A stretch of 64,000 bases of DNA, taken from the NCBI RefSeq assembly GCF_000814025.1, contig NZ_JWLL01000013.1, positions 1 through 64,000 of the forward strand, in the 5' to 3' direction. The notes under the pieces were generated by a model. The model was given only the letters and a program-made list of their open reading frames with translations, was not told the origin of the DNA and ran no database searches. The first letter of the stretch is position 1, and every line of letters starts with the position of its first letter. This document shows positions 17,497-26,494 of this stretch, in pieces. The position numbers and the translations under genes were made by a program. The stretch is from Tateyamaria sp. ANG-S1. GTDB lineage: Bacteria; Pseudomonadota; Alphaproteobacteria; Rhodobacterales; Rhodobacteraceae.

Positions 17497-20400
17497 GCAA
17501 CGGGCAGAAATTCATTGCACGCAATCGCGCGCCCCGTGTCCAGATCGAATACGATGTGGAGCTTTATGGCGCAGAGAAGAAAGTACAGTTGCCCTTTGTC
17601 ATGGGTGTGTTTTCCGATCTGTCGGGTAAATCGGAACAGCCACCGATCAACGACCGCAAGTTCCTCGAGATTGACGCGGATAATTTCGATGACCGGATGC
17701 GTGCCATCGCCCCCACGGCCCGGTTTTCTGTGCCCAATACCCTGACAGGCGACGGCAACCTGTCTGTCGATCTGACCTTCAACAAGATGGATGACTTTTC
17801 GCCCGAAGCCATTGCCGAGAACGTCGATGCCCTGCGCCCCTTGCTAGAGGCGCGGCGGCACCTAACCAATCTGACGACGTATATGGATGGCAAGGCCGGG
17901 GCCGAAGCGCTGATCGAAAAGCTGCTGGCAGAGCCCGCGCTTTTGGCTGCGATCAGCGGGGCCGAGGCATCGGACACAGATACCGACGCTGCCCTACAAA
18001 GCCTGCGGGATGCCCTGCCACAGCAGGCGGACACGGCAGATGACAGTGCTGGCGTGGCAAGCACCCTTGAGGCCTTGGCCGCACGCGCCCCTGCCGATGA
18101 CGCCCCTGAGACGGCCATTGACGATGCTCTGAGCACCTTGGCACCGCCCGAAGAGACGCCAGAAGAAGAGGCCCAGAGCGATGCGTTGGCATCCCTTCGC
18201 GATGCTGCCTTGCCTGACGAAGCCCCGGAAGACACCACGGCTGACGTCCTGAACACCATCGCACGGGTTGAAGACACACCTGCACCGGTCGACGCCGCTG
18301 ACGACGTTCTAGCAGGCATAGCACCCGTTGCCGAAACCTCCACTGACGATCCAACGGCTGGAATACTGGATGGCCTGACCTCGGACGCACCCGAGACCGA
18401 ATTGGTGGATGAGACCGCGGACGTTCTGGCCGGAATCGAACATGTCGCCCCCGAGACGGCCAAAGATGACACCAATGATATCCTGTCGGCACTGGACACG
18501 CCTGAGGACAGCCCGGCTGAGGAAGATGCCCTGGACAACATCCTCGGCACCCTCGAACCGGTTGAGGAAGACGATGGCGACACCACGTCCATCCTCGACG
18601 TACTCGACACCGTGGAAGCGCCGGTTGTCCCGGATGAAGACGAGGGCAAGCTGGACGACGTTCTGGGTGGCATCCCCGCGCAGCCTGCAGCGGGCGACAG
18701 CGCTGATCCAATGGACGATATCCTAGCAGGGATCGAGCCCCAAGCTGACACCGCGGACGATGATGACGAGCTGGACGACTTTCTCGCAGGCATCGACACA
18801 AATAGCGTCACACCAGACGGTGAGGCGGGTGACGATCTTGATGATATTCTTGGCGGACTAGACAGCGTTGCAGAGCCTGACCCTGAGCCAGACATGTCCG
18901 ATGTCCTTTCCGGAATCGAAGCGGATGACGTCGCAACCGTTCCTGATACAGAAGCAGACGTGGCAGGGATCCTTGGCGCATTAGAAAGCAGCGAGGAGAC
19001 CGAAGAGGATGCCGAAGATCTGGACGACATCTTGGGCACCCTGGATGCCGTCGACACCAATGCGGAAGAAGGTGACAGCGACAGTATAGGTGACGTTCTG
19101 GCTGGGCTGGAGGCCACAGAGGACACTGCAGAGGATTACGACACCGACCTAGACGATATACTGGGCGGACTGGACGCGCCGGAAGCTGAAGCCGCAGGTG
19201 ATGATCTGAACGATATCTTGTCGGAGATCGACACCTCTGACAACGATGCTTCAGAGGACGAGAACGCACTCGATTACATTCTGGGCGGTCTCGAAACGCC
19301 AGATGCTGAGGCCGCAGGAGAGACAAGCGAGGATTTGGACGACGTTCTTGCCGGAGTGGACACAGCGCATGTTGATCCTGATCAGCCCGCGGATGCGGTC
19401 GAGGACATTCTGGACGGTCTCGATACGGCAGCAACGGAAGAGCCAGACGATGATCTGGATGATATCCTCGCGGGCCTAGACTCCGACGAAGACGATGCGG
19501 CAGAGGACGACGACCCGCTTAAAGACATTTTAGCCGGGCTGGATGCGCCGGACGCAGATCAAGCGGACGATGACCTCGACGATATCCTGGGCGGTTTGGA
19601 CACCGTGGAAGAAGACGCAGCAGAGGACGACGATCCGCTGGGAGATATTCTGAGCGGGATTGATGCGTCAGACGATGAGGACAACGCGAGCGATGATCTG
19701 GACGACATCCTTGCAGGGCTCGACACCGCAGACGAGGACACCTCAGCCGAAAGTGACCCACTGGACGATATTCTGAGTGGCTTTGAAGCTGATGATGACA
19801 GTGCAGGCGACGAAGCTGGCGATGAGTTGGACGATATTCTGGCCGGGCTGGATGACGGCGCGGACGATGGGGGCGACACCGGCCTGGACGACATGTTGTC
19901 AGATATTGATGGCTCCCCAGACCAAGCGCCTGCACCCCAATCACCGTTTGGCAAGATCCTTGCAGATCGCCCCGTACGCGACGATCTGCACCGACCCAAG
20001 TTTCGCATGGCGCTGTTTGGTGATTTCACGGGTAGAGCCTCTCGCGGACTGCTTGACATCGGAGACGCCTTGGCGGCCCGCATCCCCATCGCGCTGGATG
20101 TGGACACGGTCGAAGACCTAATCTCTGACTTTGCAACGACGCTGCACCTCAAGATCGGCAAGGACGGAGAGACGGTTGCTGTGCCGCTCAAGGAATTGGA
20201 CGACCTGCATCCTGATGAACTGTACGACAATATTGAGATGTTCCAGGAAATCGCCGGGCTGCGCCAGCAACTGGGCACAGGGTCGATGGCAGAAAAGACA
20301 ACGAGCCAGCTCAAGACCTGGTCCGAAGCACATGCCACACCGATCAAACTTCCTAAGCGCTCGGCAAGCGCATCAGTCCCGGCCAATCTAAAGTTGAGCG

Positions 20401-21689
20401 ACTTTCAAGCTCTGATCGGCGATACGCGTGGGGATTTGACCCCGGCAGGGCCTGCGGATGATCTGATTGCCCGGATCGTCGGCCCGCATGTCGTCAAGGC
20501 CCCCGATGATGGTGCTGCCGAGATGACGCGCGCAGTTGATGCAGCGCTAAGTTCTGCGATGCGGCTGATCCTGCATCACCCCGATTTCCAGGCCATTGAG
20601 GCACAATGGCGCTCTCTCGATATGCTGGCCCGGCGGATCGAAACTGACAGCACCTTGGAAATCGTGCTGTATGATGTGTCGGCGGAGGAATTGGCCGCAG
20701 ATTTAGCCGCGCAGGAGGATCTGGGCGAAAGTGGTCTGTTCCGGTTGGTCACAGATGTGCTTGACCCCGAAGACGGCGCTGGCGGGTTTTCAGCGCTCTT
20801 TGGCCTTTACACGTTCGAGGAAACACCGACACACGCAGAGCTGTTGGCACGCATCGGGCAGGTCGGGGCGCATGTCGACGCGCCGTTCTTCTCGGCGATC
20901 TCTCCCGGATATCTTGAGACTGAAAAAGAGGATCGCCATCCGCTTGTGGCCGAGGCCTGGGACACGCTGCGCACACTACCAGAGGCCGCGTATCTTGCTC
21001 TGGCCTCGCCCCGCTTTTTGCTGCGGCTGCCCTATGGTGCCAAGTCTGAGCCGATCTACGCGTTCGATTTCGAAGAATTCACACCGCAAGAGGGCCTGAG
21101 CGGGATGTTATGGGCCAATCCGGTAGTCTTGGTCGCAATCCTGCTGGCGGCGACACATAAAAAGGATAGCAAGGCGATGGATCTTGGATCGCTTATGTCT
21201 TTGGGCGATCTGCCGTTTCACTATGTCACCGACCGGCACGGAGATCAGGTGGCCTTGCCCTGTACCGAGCGCAACCTGACGAGCGATGCAGCGCAAAAGA
21301 CCCTTGGTCGCGCCTATATGCCGGTGGTTTGGATGAAGGGCCGCAACGAGATCCGCCTTGGCACGTTCCGGTCCCTTGGTGGTGACGTGATCGCTGGCCC
21401 GTGGGAGGCCGAAGTGCCCGCGCCACGGCCTCGGCCGGGAGACGCCGGTACGACCGTTGAGATGGACATCGCAGCCGGAGACGGTCAGGATGGTGCAGAC
21501 CTCGCGGGTGATATTACCGCGGATGCCGACTTGGGCCTGGACGACCTGCTTTCCGGCAACGACGACAGCGACGATGATGACACATCACTGGATGACCTTC
21601 TGGCTGGGTTTGGCGACGATGACGACGAGGATGGAGGAGATGATGATGACATGGATCCGGAATTGGCTGCCTTGCTGGAGGGCCTTTAA
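17493..21689 (+). CDS. Giant TssB - acidic repeat region - TssB/TssC-like fusion protein
   Basis: 1398 aa. Residues 1-~155 are a close TssB paralogue (NRAPRVQIEYDVELYG, VPNTLTGDG). Residues ~165-810 are Asp/Glu/Ala-rich with ~25 degenerate copies of L-D-D-[IV]-L-[AGS]-G-[LI]-[DE] spaced ~20-30 residues apart. From 837 (FRMALFGDFTGR) a second TssB-like stretch leads into a TssC-like domain with ILHHPDFQAIEAQWRSLDML (~1025) and PRFLLRLPYGA. The TssC part stops after the core and lacks the ~130-residue C-terminal region of normal TssC; it is replaced by another acidic tail with LDDLL motifs. It cannot simply duplicate the sheath subunits and may cap, tether or regulate sheaths. It starts by ATGA overlap inside the channel gene. 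Confidence 0.88.
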   Translation: MSNGQKFIARNRAPRVQIEYDVELYGAEKKVQLPFVMGVFSDLSGKSEQPPINDRKFLEIDADNFDDRMRAIAPTARFSVPNTLTGDGNLSVDLTFNKMDDFSPEAIAENVDALRPLLEARRHLTNLTTYMDGKAGAEALIEKLLAEPALLAAISGAEASDTDTDAALQSLRDALPQQADTADDSAGVASTLEALAARAPADDAPETAIDDALSTLAPPEETPEEEAQSDALASLRDAALPDEAPEDTTADVLNTIARVEDTPAPVDAADDVLAGIAPVAETSTDDPTAGILDGLTSDAPETELVDETADVLAGIEHVAPETAKDDTNDILSALDTPEDSPAEEDALDNILGTLEPVEEDDGDTTSILDVLDTVEAPVVPDEDEGKLDDVLGGIPAQPAAGDSADPMDDILAGIEPQADTADDDDELDDFLAGIDTNSVTPDGEAGDDLDDILGGLDSVAEPDPEPDMSDVLSGIEADDVATVPDTEADVAGILGALESSEETEEDAEDLDDILGTLDAVDTNAEEGDSDSIGDVLAGLEATEDTAEDYDTDLDDILGGLDAPEAEAAGDDLNDILSEIDTSDNDASEDENALDYILGGLETPDAEAAGETSEDLDDVLAGVDTAHVDPDQPADAVEDILDGLDTAATEEPDDDLDDILAGLDSDEDDAAEDDDPLKDILAGLDAPDADQADDDLDDILGGLDTVEEDAAEDDDPLGDILSGIDASDDEDNASDDLDDILAGLDTADEDTSAESDPLDDILSGFEADDDSAGDEAGDELDDILAGLDDGADDGGDTGLDDMLSDIDGSPDQAPAPQSPFGKILADRPVRDDLHRPKFRMALFGDFTGRASRGLLDIGDALAARIPIALDVDTVEDLISDFATTLHLKIGKDGETVAVPLKELDDLHPDELYDNIEMFQEIAGLRQQLGTGSMAEKTTSQLKTWSEAHATPIKLPKRSASASVPANLKLSDFQALIGDTRGDLTPAGPADDLIARIVGPHVVKAPDDGAAEMTRAVDAALSSAMRLILHHPDFQAIEAQWRSLDMLARRIETDSTLEIVLYDVSAEELAADLAAQEDLGESGLFRLVTDVLDPEDGAGGFSALFGLYTFEETPTHAELLARIGQVGAHVDAPFFSAISPGYLETEKEDRHPLVAEAWDTLRTLPEAAYLALASPRFLLRLPYGAKSEPIYAFDFEEFTPQEGLSGMLWANPVVLVAILLAATHKKDSKAMDLGSLMSLGDLPFHYVTDRHGDQVALPCTERNLTSDAAQKTLGRAYMPVVWMKGRNEIRLGTFRSLGGDVIAGPWEAEVPAPRPRPGDAGTTVEMDIAAGDGQDGADLAGDITADADLGLDDLLSGNDDSDDDDTSLDDLLAGFGDDDDEDGGDDDDMDPELAALLEGL
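17985..19930 (+). repeat. Acidic LDDIL repeat array inside the TssB/TssC fusion
   Basis: About 25 imperfect units encode L-D-D-[IV]-L-[AGS]-G-[LI]-[DE] followed by Asp/Glu/Ala-rich spacers. Units become most regular (21-24 residues, ~66-72 bp) between about 19440 and 19900. Codons vary between copies, so the protein motif rather than the DNA is conserved. The run gives long spurious open frames on the opposite strand. Confidence 0.85.
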
Positions 21690-21989
21690 ATGAACGCAAT
21701 GGGAGACATGTCTGACCCAAGGCCAGAGCGCGGTGAGGAACCGGACATCATTTTACTCGGTATCGAAAAAACCAGTTTTTATATGTACAAAGGCGAGAAA
21801 TTTCTGAACCAGCTGCTGTTGTCGGATGGTGAATTTCCAAAACCGGTTTTATGCGTGAATTTTGAAACACTGTTTGATGCAAAGCGTGTTTTGGGCGACG
21901 GATTTTCCCCTGCCACCAGTTGGGCGATCCATCCTGAGATCATAGAGCGTCTGCGCCGGGACGACGACCTGATCGAAACCGACGCTTAA
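21690..21989 (+). CDS. Small protein of unknown function next to the sheath fusion
   Basis: 99 aa, soluble, no signal peptide. A polar start is followed by a compact alpha/beta-looking segment (I-I-L-L-G-I-E-K-T-S-F-Y-M-Y-K-G) and a helical end. I do not recognise the family. The ATG at 21690 directly follows the fusion stop, with GGAGG about 10 nt upstream inside that gene, so expression is coupled; ATGs at 21699 and 21708 are alternatives. It sits 30 bp before vgrG. Possible roles are a partner of the fusion or a VgrG-associated factor. Confidence 0.75.
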   Translation: MNAMGDMSDPRPERGEEPDIILLGIEKTSFYMYKGEKFLNQLLLSDGEFPKPVLCVNFETLFDAKRVLGDGFSPATSWAIHPEIIERLRRDDDLIETDA

Positions 21990-22019
21990 AGCAAAAGCAT
22001 AGCGACGAGGAGTATAGAC

Positions 22020-24146
22020 ATGGCGGCAGACGACGTCGAACTCAAGAACCGGCACGTTTGGATGGAGGGCGATTACGCCTCAAAACCCGTCAACCTCAAG
22101 AATGCCCGTGTCGTAGAAGGCATGAGCACGCTTTCTGAGACGACTATTGAATTCCTATCGTCCAACGACGCGCTGGACATGCAGGACATGCTGGGCAAGA
22201 CGATCCATCTGGGCCTGAAGGATGGCGACAACAAAGACCGGTTCTTTACTGGCACCTGCACATCCGTTGAATATGTTGGCTTGTACCAGGGCCTGTCGCA
22301 TTTTGTCGCTGAGCTGCGCCCTTGGCTATGGTTCCTGACCCGGACACAGGAAAACCGCATCTTCCAAGACCTCACCGTTGTCGAAATCATACAACAAGTG
22401 CTGGAAGCCTATGGTTTTTGGTCCGATGTCGAAAAAAAGCTGTCAGCATCCTACAAGACACGCGTCTATTGCGTTCAATACCGGGAAAGCGATTTCACTT
22501 TCATCAGCCGTCTGATGGAAGAGGAGGGTATTTACTACTACTTCATTCAGGACGGCAAAAAGCTCAAGATGGTGCTGGCCGATAGTATCAGCGCCCACAA
22601 GCCGACACCGGGAACATCTGAGTTCGAGTTCTTCTTCAAAGAAAGCGAATATCGGCGGCGACAGGACCACATCTTTGATTTCAACGAAGCCACGGGCGTG
22701 ACCACCGGCAAGATCACCCTGAACGATTACAACTTTGAAGCGCCGAAGGCCGACATGCGCACGGTCAAGGCAATCCCAAAGGGACAACACAAGCACAAGA
22801 GTTACGAATTCTATCGCTATCCCGGTCACAGTCGGATCGATGGCACCGGCGATGAATTTACCAAAATCCGGATGGAGGCCGAAGCCGTTCGCCACAAGCT
22901 GTCGCGCGGAGTGGCCAACGTGCGTACCCTTGGGGTGGGCCAGACCTTCAAAATGAAAGGGCATCCGCGCAAGCACAACAACAACGAATACCTGTGCACG
23001 CGGGCTGTCCATCACCTTCAGATCGAAACGGATTACGAAGACACCGAAACCAAAAAACCGCTGTTCGAAAGCAAGCTGCCGGTCGACGAAGACAACAAGG
23101 ACACATATCGTATCGTCTTTGATGTGATCCCGAAAACCGAACCCTACCGCGCGCCGCAAGACACACCGTGGCCGGTCGATATGGGTATGCACACGGCCGT
23201 CGTAACCGGCCCATCAAGCGAAGAGATTTACACTGACAAGTACGGCCGTATCAAAGTGCAGTTCCACTGGGACCGGCTGGGCAAAAAGGACGAAAAGACC
23301 ACCTGTTGGGTGCGTTGCGTGATGCCATGGACCGGCAAGAACTGGGGCATGATTTCCATCCCTCGCATCGGGCAGGAGGTCGTAATCCAGTTTGAGGAAG
23401 GCGACCCGGACCGCCCGATCTGCACTGGTATGCTGTACAATACTGATACGATGCCACCTTATGCCTTGCCCGAAAACATGACCCAGACAGGGATCAAGAC
23501 ACGGTCCAGCAAGCAGGGTGGATCAGACAACTTCAACGAACTCGTCTTCGAAGACAAAAAGGATGATGAGTTTGTCCGTCTTCAATCCGAAAAGAACTAT
23601 AGAGAGATCATTAAAAACAATGCCGAAATCACAATCGGCATTGAAAAACAGGATCCTGGCGACCTGACCCAGACGATCTACCACACCAAGACAGAGACCA
23701 TCCAAACGGGCGATCACATCTTTGCCGTCGAGACAGGCAACCAAGAGGTGTTTGTCAAAACAGACCACACCGCGAGGATCGAAGGCAAATCGAGCACAAC
23801 GATCGTCGGCGACACGTCCATGCTTGTTGAAACTGGCAGCTACACGCAAACGATCAGCACCGGTGACGTGGCGCGCGAAGTGTCGTCGGGTGGCGAATCA
23901 GTGGTCGTCAGCCTTGGAGACTACACGCTCGACACGTCCGCGGGTTCCGTTGCCATCACCGCGGGCACAGAAATCTCATTGACCGTCGGGGCCAATTCTA
24001 TCGTCATTGATCAAAGCGGCATCACCATATCCGGCACCATGGTGACAATTGAAGGCAGCGCAACTTTGGATGCGAGCGCGCCCATGACCACAGTGTCAGC
24101 CGATGGCGTCCTGACGCTTGAGGGCGGCGTGACGATGATCAACTAG
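22020..24146 (+). CDS. vgrG: T6SS spike protein VgrG (TssI)
   Basis: 708 aa. Residues ~1-370 are the gp27-like hub (VEYVGLYQGLSHFVAELRPW, RVYCVQYRESDFTFISRLMEEEGIYY). Residues ~390-475 are the gp5 OB-fold (TDKYGRIKVQFHWDR, W-V-R-C-V-M-P-W, PRIGQEVVIQFEEGDPDRP). The rest is a Thr/Val/Ile-rich gp5-type beta-helix stalk that ends at Asn without any added domain, so it is a non-evolved VgrG. It should receive PAAR tips and adaptor-loaded effectors. It is the only vgrG in the window, preceded by a GAGGAG ribosome site and followed by the DUF6931-like/PAAR genes. Confidence 0.96.
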   Translation: MAADDVELKNRHVWMEGDYASKPVNLKNARVVEGMSTLSETTIEFLSSNDALDMQDMLGKTIHLGLKDGDNKDRFFTGTCTSVEYVGLYQGLSHFVAELRPWLWFLTRTQENRIFQDLTVVEIIQQVLEAYGFWSDVEKKLSASYKTRVYCVQYRESDFTFISRLMEEEGIYYYFIQDGKKLKMVLADSISAHKPTPGTSEFEFFFKESEYRRRQDHIFDFNEATGVTTGKITLNDYNFEAPKADMRTVKAIPKGQHKHKSYEFYRYPGHSRIDGTGDEFTKIRMEAEAVRHKLSRGVANVRTLGVGQTFKMKGHPRKHNNNEYLCTRAVHHLQIETDYEDTETKKPLFESKLPVDEDNKDTYRIVFDVIPKTEPYRAPQDTPWPVDMGMHTAVVTGPSSEEIYTDKYGRIKVQFHWDRLGKKDEKTTCWVRCVMPWTGKNWGMISIPRIGQEVVIQFEEGDPDRPICTGMLYNTDTMPPYALPENMTQTGIKTRSSKQGGSDNFNELVFEDKKDDEFVRLQSEKNYREIIKNNAEITIGIEKQDPGDLTQTIYHTKTETIQTGDHIFAVETGNQEVFVKTDHTARIEGKSSTTIVGDTSMLVETGSYTQTISTGDVAREVSSGGESVVVSLGDYTLDTSAGSVAITAGTEISLTVGANSIVIDQSGITISGTMVTIEGSATLDASAPMTTVSADGVLTLEGGVTMIN

Positions 24147-24155
24147 GAGGTGGGC

Positions 24156-24758
24156 ATGTCAGATCGTTTCGCAGACCTAAAGAAGATACCGGAACAACCG
24201 GCGGCCCGCCTGTTGGCCGCGGCCAATGCCACGCTGCAAACGCAGTTGAGCGGTCCTGCCAGCACGTCGGTTCCAGATGCTCTGACCGAGCTTGAGACGC
24301 ATCAGGCCTATGTTGATATGGTGCGCCTCTTGTCCGTCTCGTTGCCGCCACGCGAATGTGTCTGGTGGGGTTGTATTGCTGGGCGTGATGTCTTGGGACC
24401 AGATGGCAAAAGCCCCTGCCTAAGTGCAGCAGAGGCGTGGGTGTTCGAGCCAACAGATCCATCGCGCGATAAACTGCAGTCCGTTTTGGAGAGCAGTGCA
24501 ACGGGCGATCCTACATCCTTGTGCGCCACAGCCGCCTTTTATGCGCCCGGCAATCTGGGACCCGGCGAGATGCAGAACCAGCCTGCGCCGGTCGGGATAG
24601 TCAGCTCGTGCTGCTTTGGCATCAACCTCAAGTCGTTGAAACTGGGGCCGGATCCCGAAACACGCTTCAATTTGATGATTGATCGCGCTCTGGACATTGC
24701 GCGCGGCGGGAATGGACAGGTAGAATTGCCCGCAGCAACGCAGGAGGAAACAGTCTGA
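24156..24758 (+). CDS. DUF6931-like T6SS-associated protein (copy 2)
   Basis: 200 aa from the ATG at 24156, which has AGGAGG 5 nt upstream; GTG at 24150 overlaps that ribosome site and is rejected. The core contains PPRECVWWGC, then AAEAWVFEPTDPSRDKLQ, an Ala-rich helix and a final LMIDRALDIARG. It parallels the 3685-4278 protein through most of its length. There is no signal peptide. Its stop overlaps the PAAR start (TGATG), so it is probably produced together with the PAAR tip, and tagH2 follows. The function is unknown; a role in loading or in FHA-linked control is inference from context. Confidence 0.72.
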   Translation: MSDRFADLKKIPEQPAARLLAAANATLQTQLSGPASTSVPDALTELETHQAYVDMVRLLSVSLPPRECVWWGCIAGRDVLGPDGKSPCLSAAEAWVFEPTDPSRDKLQSVLESSATGDPTSLCATAAFYAPGNLGPGEMQNQPAPVGIVSSCCFGINLKSLKLGPDPETRFNLMIDRALDIARGGNGQVELPAATQEETV

Positions 24759-25063
24759 TGCCAGGTCCGCCGCAAGCACGCGTGGCAGACATGCACACGG
24801 GGCCCTGTACGCTGGGCAGCCCGTTGCCCATTATGCCGCCGTGTTCTCCGACGGTTTTGGTGTGCAATATGCCTGCAGCCCGCGTAACGGATCTTTGCAC
24901 TGGGCTGATTGCCCCGCCGGCAGCCAACTTTCCACCACACCCAATTGCAAAAGGGTCAGCAACCGTTCTGATCCAAAAGCTGCCTGCTGCGCGGATAAGT
25001 GATCTCTGCGGGCTTGGCGGCACAATCGTGTCCGGTGCCCCGACGGTTCTGACGGGCGGCTAA
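24758..25063 (+). CDS. PAAR-domain spike tip protein
   Basis: 101 aa, almost entirely a PAAR domain. It shows the paired P-A-A-R-V-T-D and P-A-A-R-I-S-D turns, conserved Cys/His positions (M-H-T-G-P-C near the start, C-N-M in the middle) and a closing V-S-G-A-P-T-V-L. PAAR proteins form the metal-stabilised sharp tip on the VgrG trimer. There is no C-terminal toxin, so it is a structural tip. The start ATG overlaps the stop of the DUF6931-like gene, and tagH2 follows 5 bp later. Confidence 0.92.
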   Translation: MPGPPQARVADMHTGPCTLGSPLPIMPPCSPTVLVCNMPAARVTDLCTGLIAPPAANFPPHPIAKGSATVLIQKLPAARISDLCGLGGTIVSGAPTVLTGG

Positions 25064-25068
25064 GGTCT

Positions 25069-26466
25069 ATGCAGATCACACTTCGCTTTCAGTCTACGGG
25101 CAGCATACCCGGCAACGGTGATCCGGTGCAGATGACAGGCATCAGCCTGACCATCGGGCGCGGCAATGAAAATGATCTGGTTTTGCCCGATCCTAACCGC
25201 GAATTGTCCAAGCGCCACTGCGCCATTGAAAACCACAATGGCAACGTCATTGTCGTGGATTTTTCAACCAATGGTACGTTTCTGAATTATGGCAAGCTGG
25301 CTTTGGGCAGCACGCCGACACCTTTGAACACAGGCGATATTCTGTCTGTCGGCCCGTATGAAATTCTGGTCGACATTGCCGCGGACACACCCGCCGACCT
25401 CATTGCGGCCCCTATGGAACAAGAGAAAGTATCGCACGGTTTCGTGCTGAATGCGCCCAGTGCAGCCGACCTTCTGGACGCGCCCGGTGACGGTGGCGAT
25501 TTCCTGGATGACCTTTTGGGGGGACGTGAAGCCGCGCCCAAAGGCCCCCGCGTTGTCAGCCGGGACGAGGCCGAGGATGACGGGTTATTGCCGCCTCTTG
25601 GAGATGATGACGGCCTGCTTGGTCCGGCGCCGGATCCCTTTGCAGGGCAGGGGGCCAGTGCTGGTATGCACAACCCGTCTGCGCAGGACCATTTCAACCC
25701 CGCACCCGCCAGTTTTGGCGGCGGTGCTATTCCTGATGATTGGGACGACGATTTCCTGTCGCCGGTGCAGCCCGCACCGGGCGCACCTGCAGATCCGTTC
25801 GCGGCTGCACCGCCGCCTCCTGTAGCGCCCACGCCCGCGCGACCCGCCGCTGTAGAACGCACAGCCGCGCCCGCTCCAGCCGCCAGCGATGCCGCATCAC
25901 GGGGCTTTCTCAAGGCTCTTGGCGCCGAAGGTGTCGAAGTTAGCCCAGCCGAAATGCCTGAAACGATGACCCGTTTGGGCAAGGTTCTTCGGGCAATGAT
26001 CGAAGGGATGCGCGAAATCCTGATGACGCGCAGTTCGATCAAGTCTGAATTCCGCATCGAGCAAACCATGATCCAGGTGGGGGGCAACAACCCCTTGAAA
26101 TTCTCGATCAGCCCCGAACAAGCGATCGAAGCGATGGTACGCCCCAATGCGCAGGGCTATCTGGAGGCAACCGAAGCGACGGCGCAGGCTCTCAAGGACA
26201 TCAAGGCGCACGAAGTGGCGATGATTACCGGGATGGAGGCTGCCATGAGGGGCATCCTCAAAAAGCTTGATCCCGCAATCCTTGAACAGAAAATCAGCAA
26301 GGACAGTTCGCTCTCGGGTATGCTCAAAAGCCGCAAAGCGCGTTATTGGGAAATCTACGAGAGCATGTATTCCGAAATCTCGGACCAGGCCGAAAACGAC
26401 TTCCAAGAGCTGTTTGCCAAAGAATTCGCCCGCGCCTATCAAGAACAGCTGGACAAACTGAAATGA
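25069..26466 (+). CDS. tagH2: T6SS-associated FHA domain protein (second TagH-like)
   Basis: 465 aa. The FHA domain (~1-100) retains pThr-binding residues (IGRGNENDLVLPD, L-S-K-R-H, STNGTFLN). A Pro/Ala/Asp-rich linker (~115-270) contains FLDDLLGG, resembling the LDD[IL]L motifs of the 1398-aa fusion. The C-terminal ~190 residues are the T6SS FHA C-terminal domain (GFLKALGAEGVEVSPAEM... ending in a helical region with ARYWEIYESMYSEI). It should read PpkA-phosphorylated partners and license assembly. It is encoded with the core genes, 28 bp before tssK, whereas tagH1 is divergent. Confidence 0.92.
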   Translation: MQITLRFQSTGSIPGNGDPVQMTGISLTIGRGNENDLVLPDPNRELSKRHCAIENHNGNVIVVDFSTNGTFLNYGKLALGSTPTPLNTGDILSVGPYEILVDIAADTPADLIAAPMEQEKVSHGFVLNAPSAADLLDAPGDGGDFLDDLLGGREAAPKGPRVVSRDEAEDDGLLPPLGDDDGLLGPAPDPFAGQGASAGMHNPSAQDHFNPAPASFGGGAIPDDWDDDFLSPVQPAPGAPADPFAAAPPPPVAPTPARPAAVERTAAPAPAASDAASRGFLKALGAEGVEVSPAEMPETMTRLGKVLRAMIEGMREILMTRSSIKSEFRIEQTMIQVGGNNPLKFSISPEQAIEAMVRPNAQGYLEATEATAQALKDIKAHEVAMITGMEAAMRGILKKLDPAILEQKISKDSSLSGMLKSRKARYWEIYESMYSEISDQAENDFQELFAKEFARAYQEQLDKLK

Positions 26467-26494
26467 CGACAAGAACAACGCGGGGCGGCCTCTG

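Noticed and set aside
17564-19126. Long minus-strand open frame of 520 codons, Ser/Ala-rich
   Set aside because: It is the reverse complement of the TssB-like and acidic-repeat region; Asp/Glu codons read backwards give Ser/Val/Ile, and no start signal or family is present.
17985-19930. Repeat array considered as CRISPR or tandem DNA repeat
   Set aside because: Units are coding, degenerate at DNA level and in frame; there are no constant repeats with unique spacers.
22020-24146. VgrG with a C-terminal effector domain
   Set aside because: The stalk repeats run to the last residue and the length is standard, so no extension exists.
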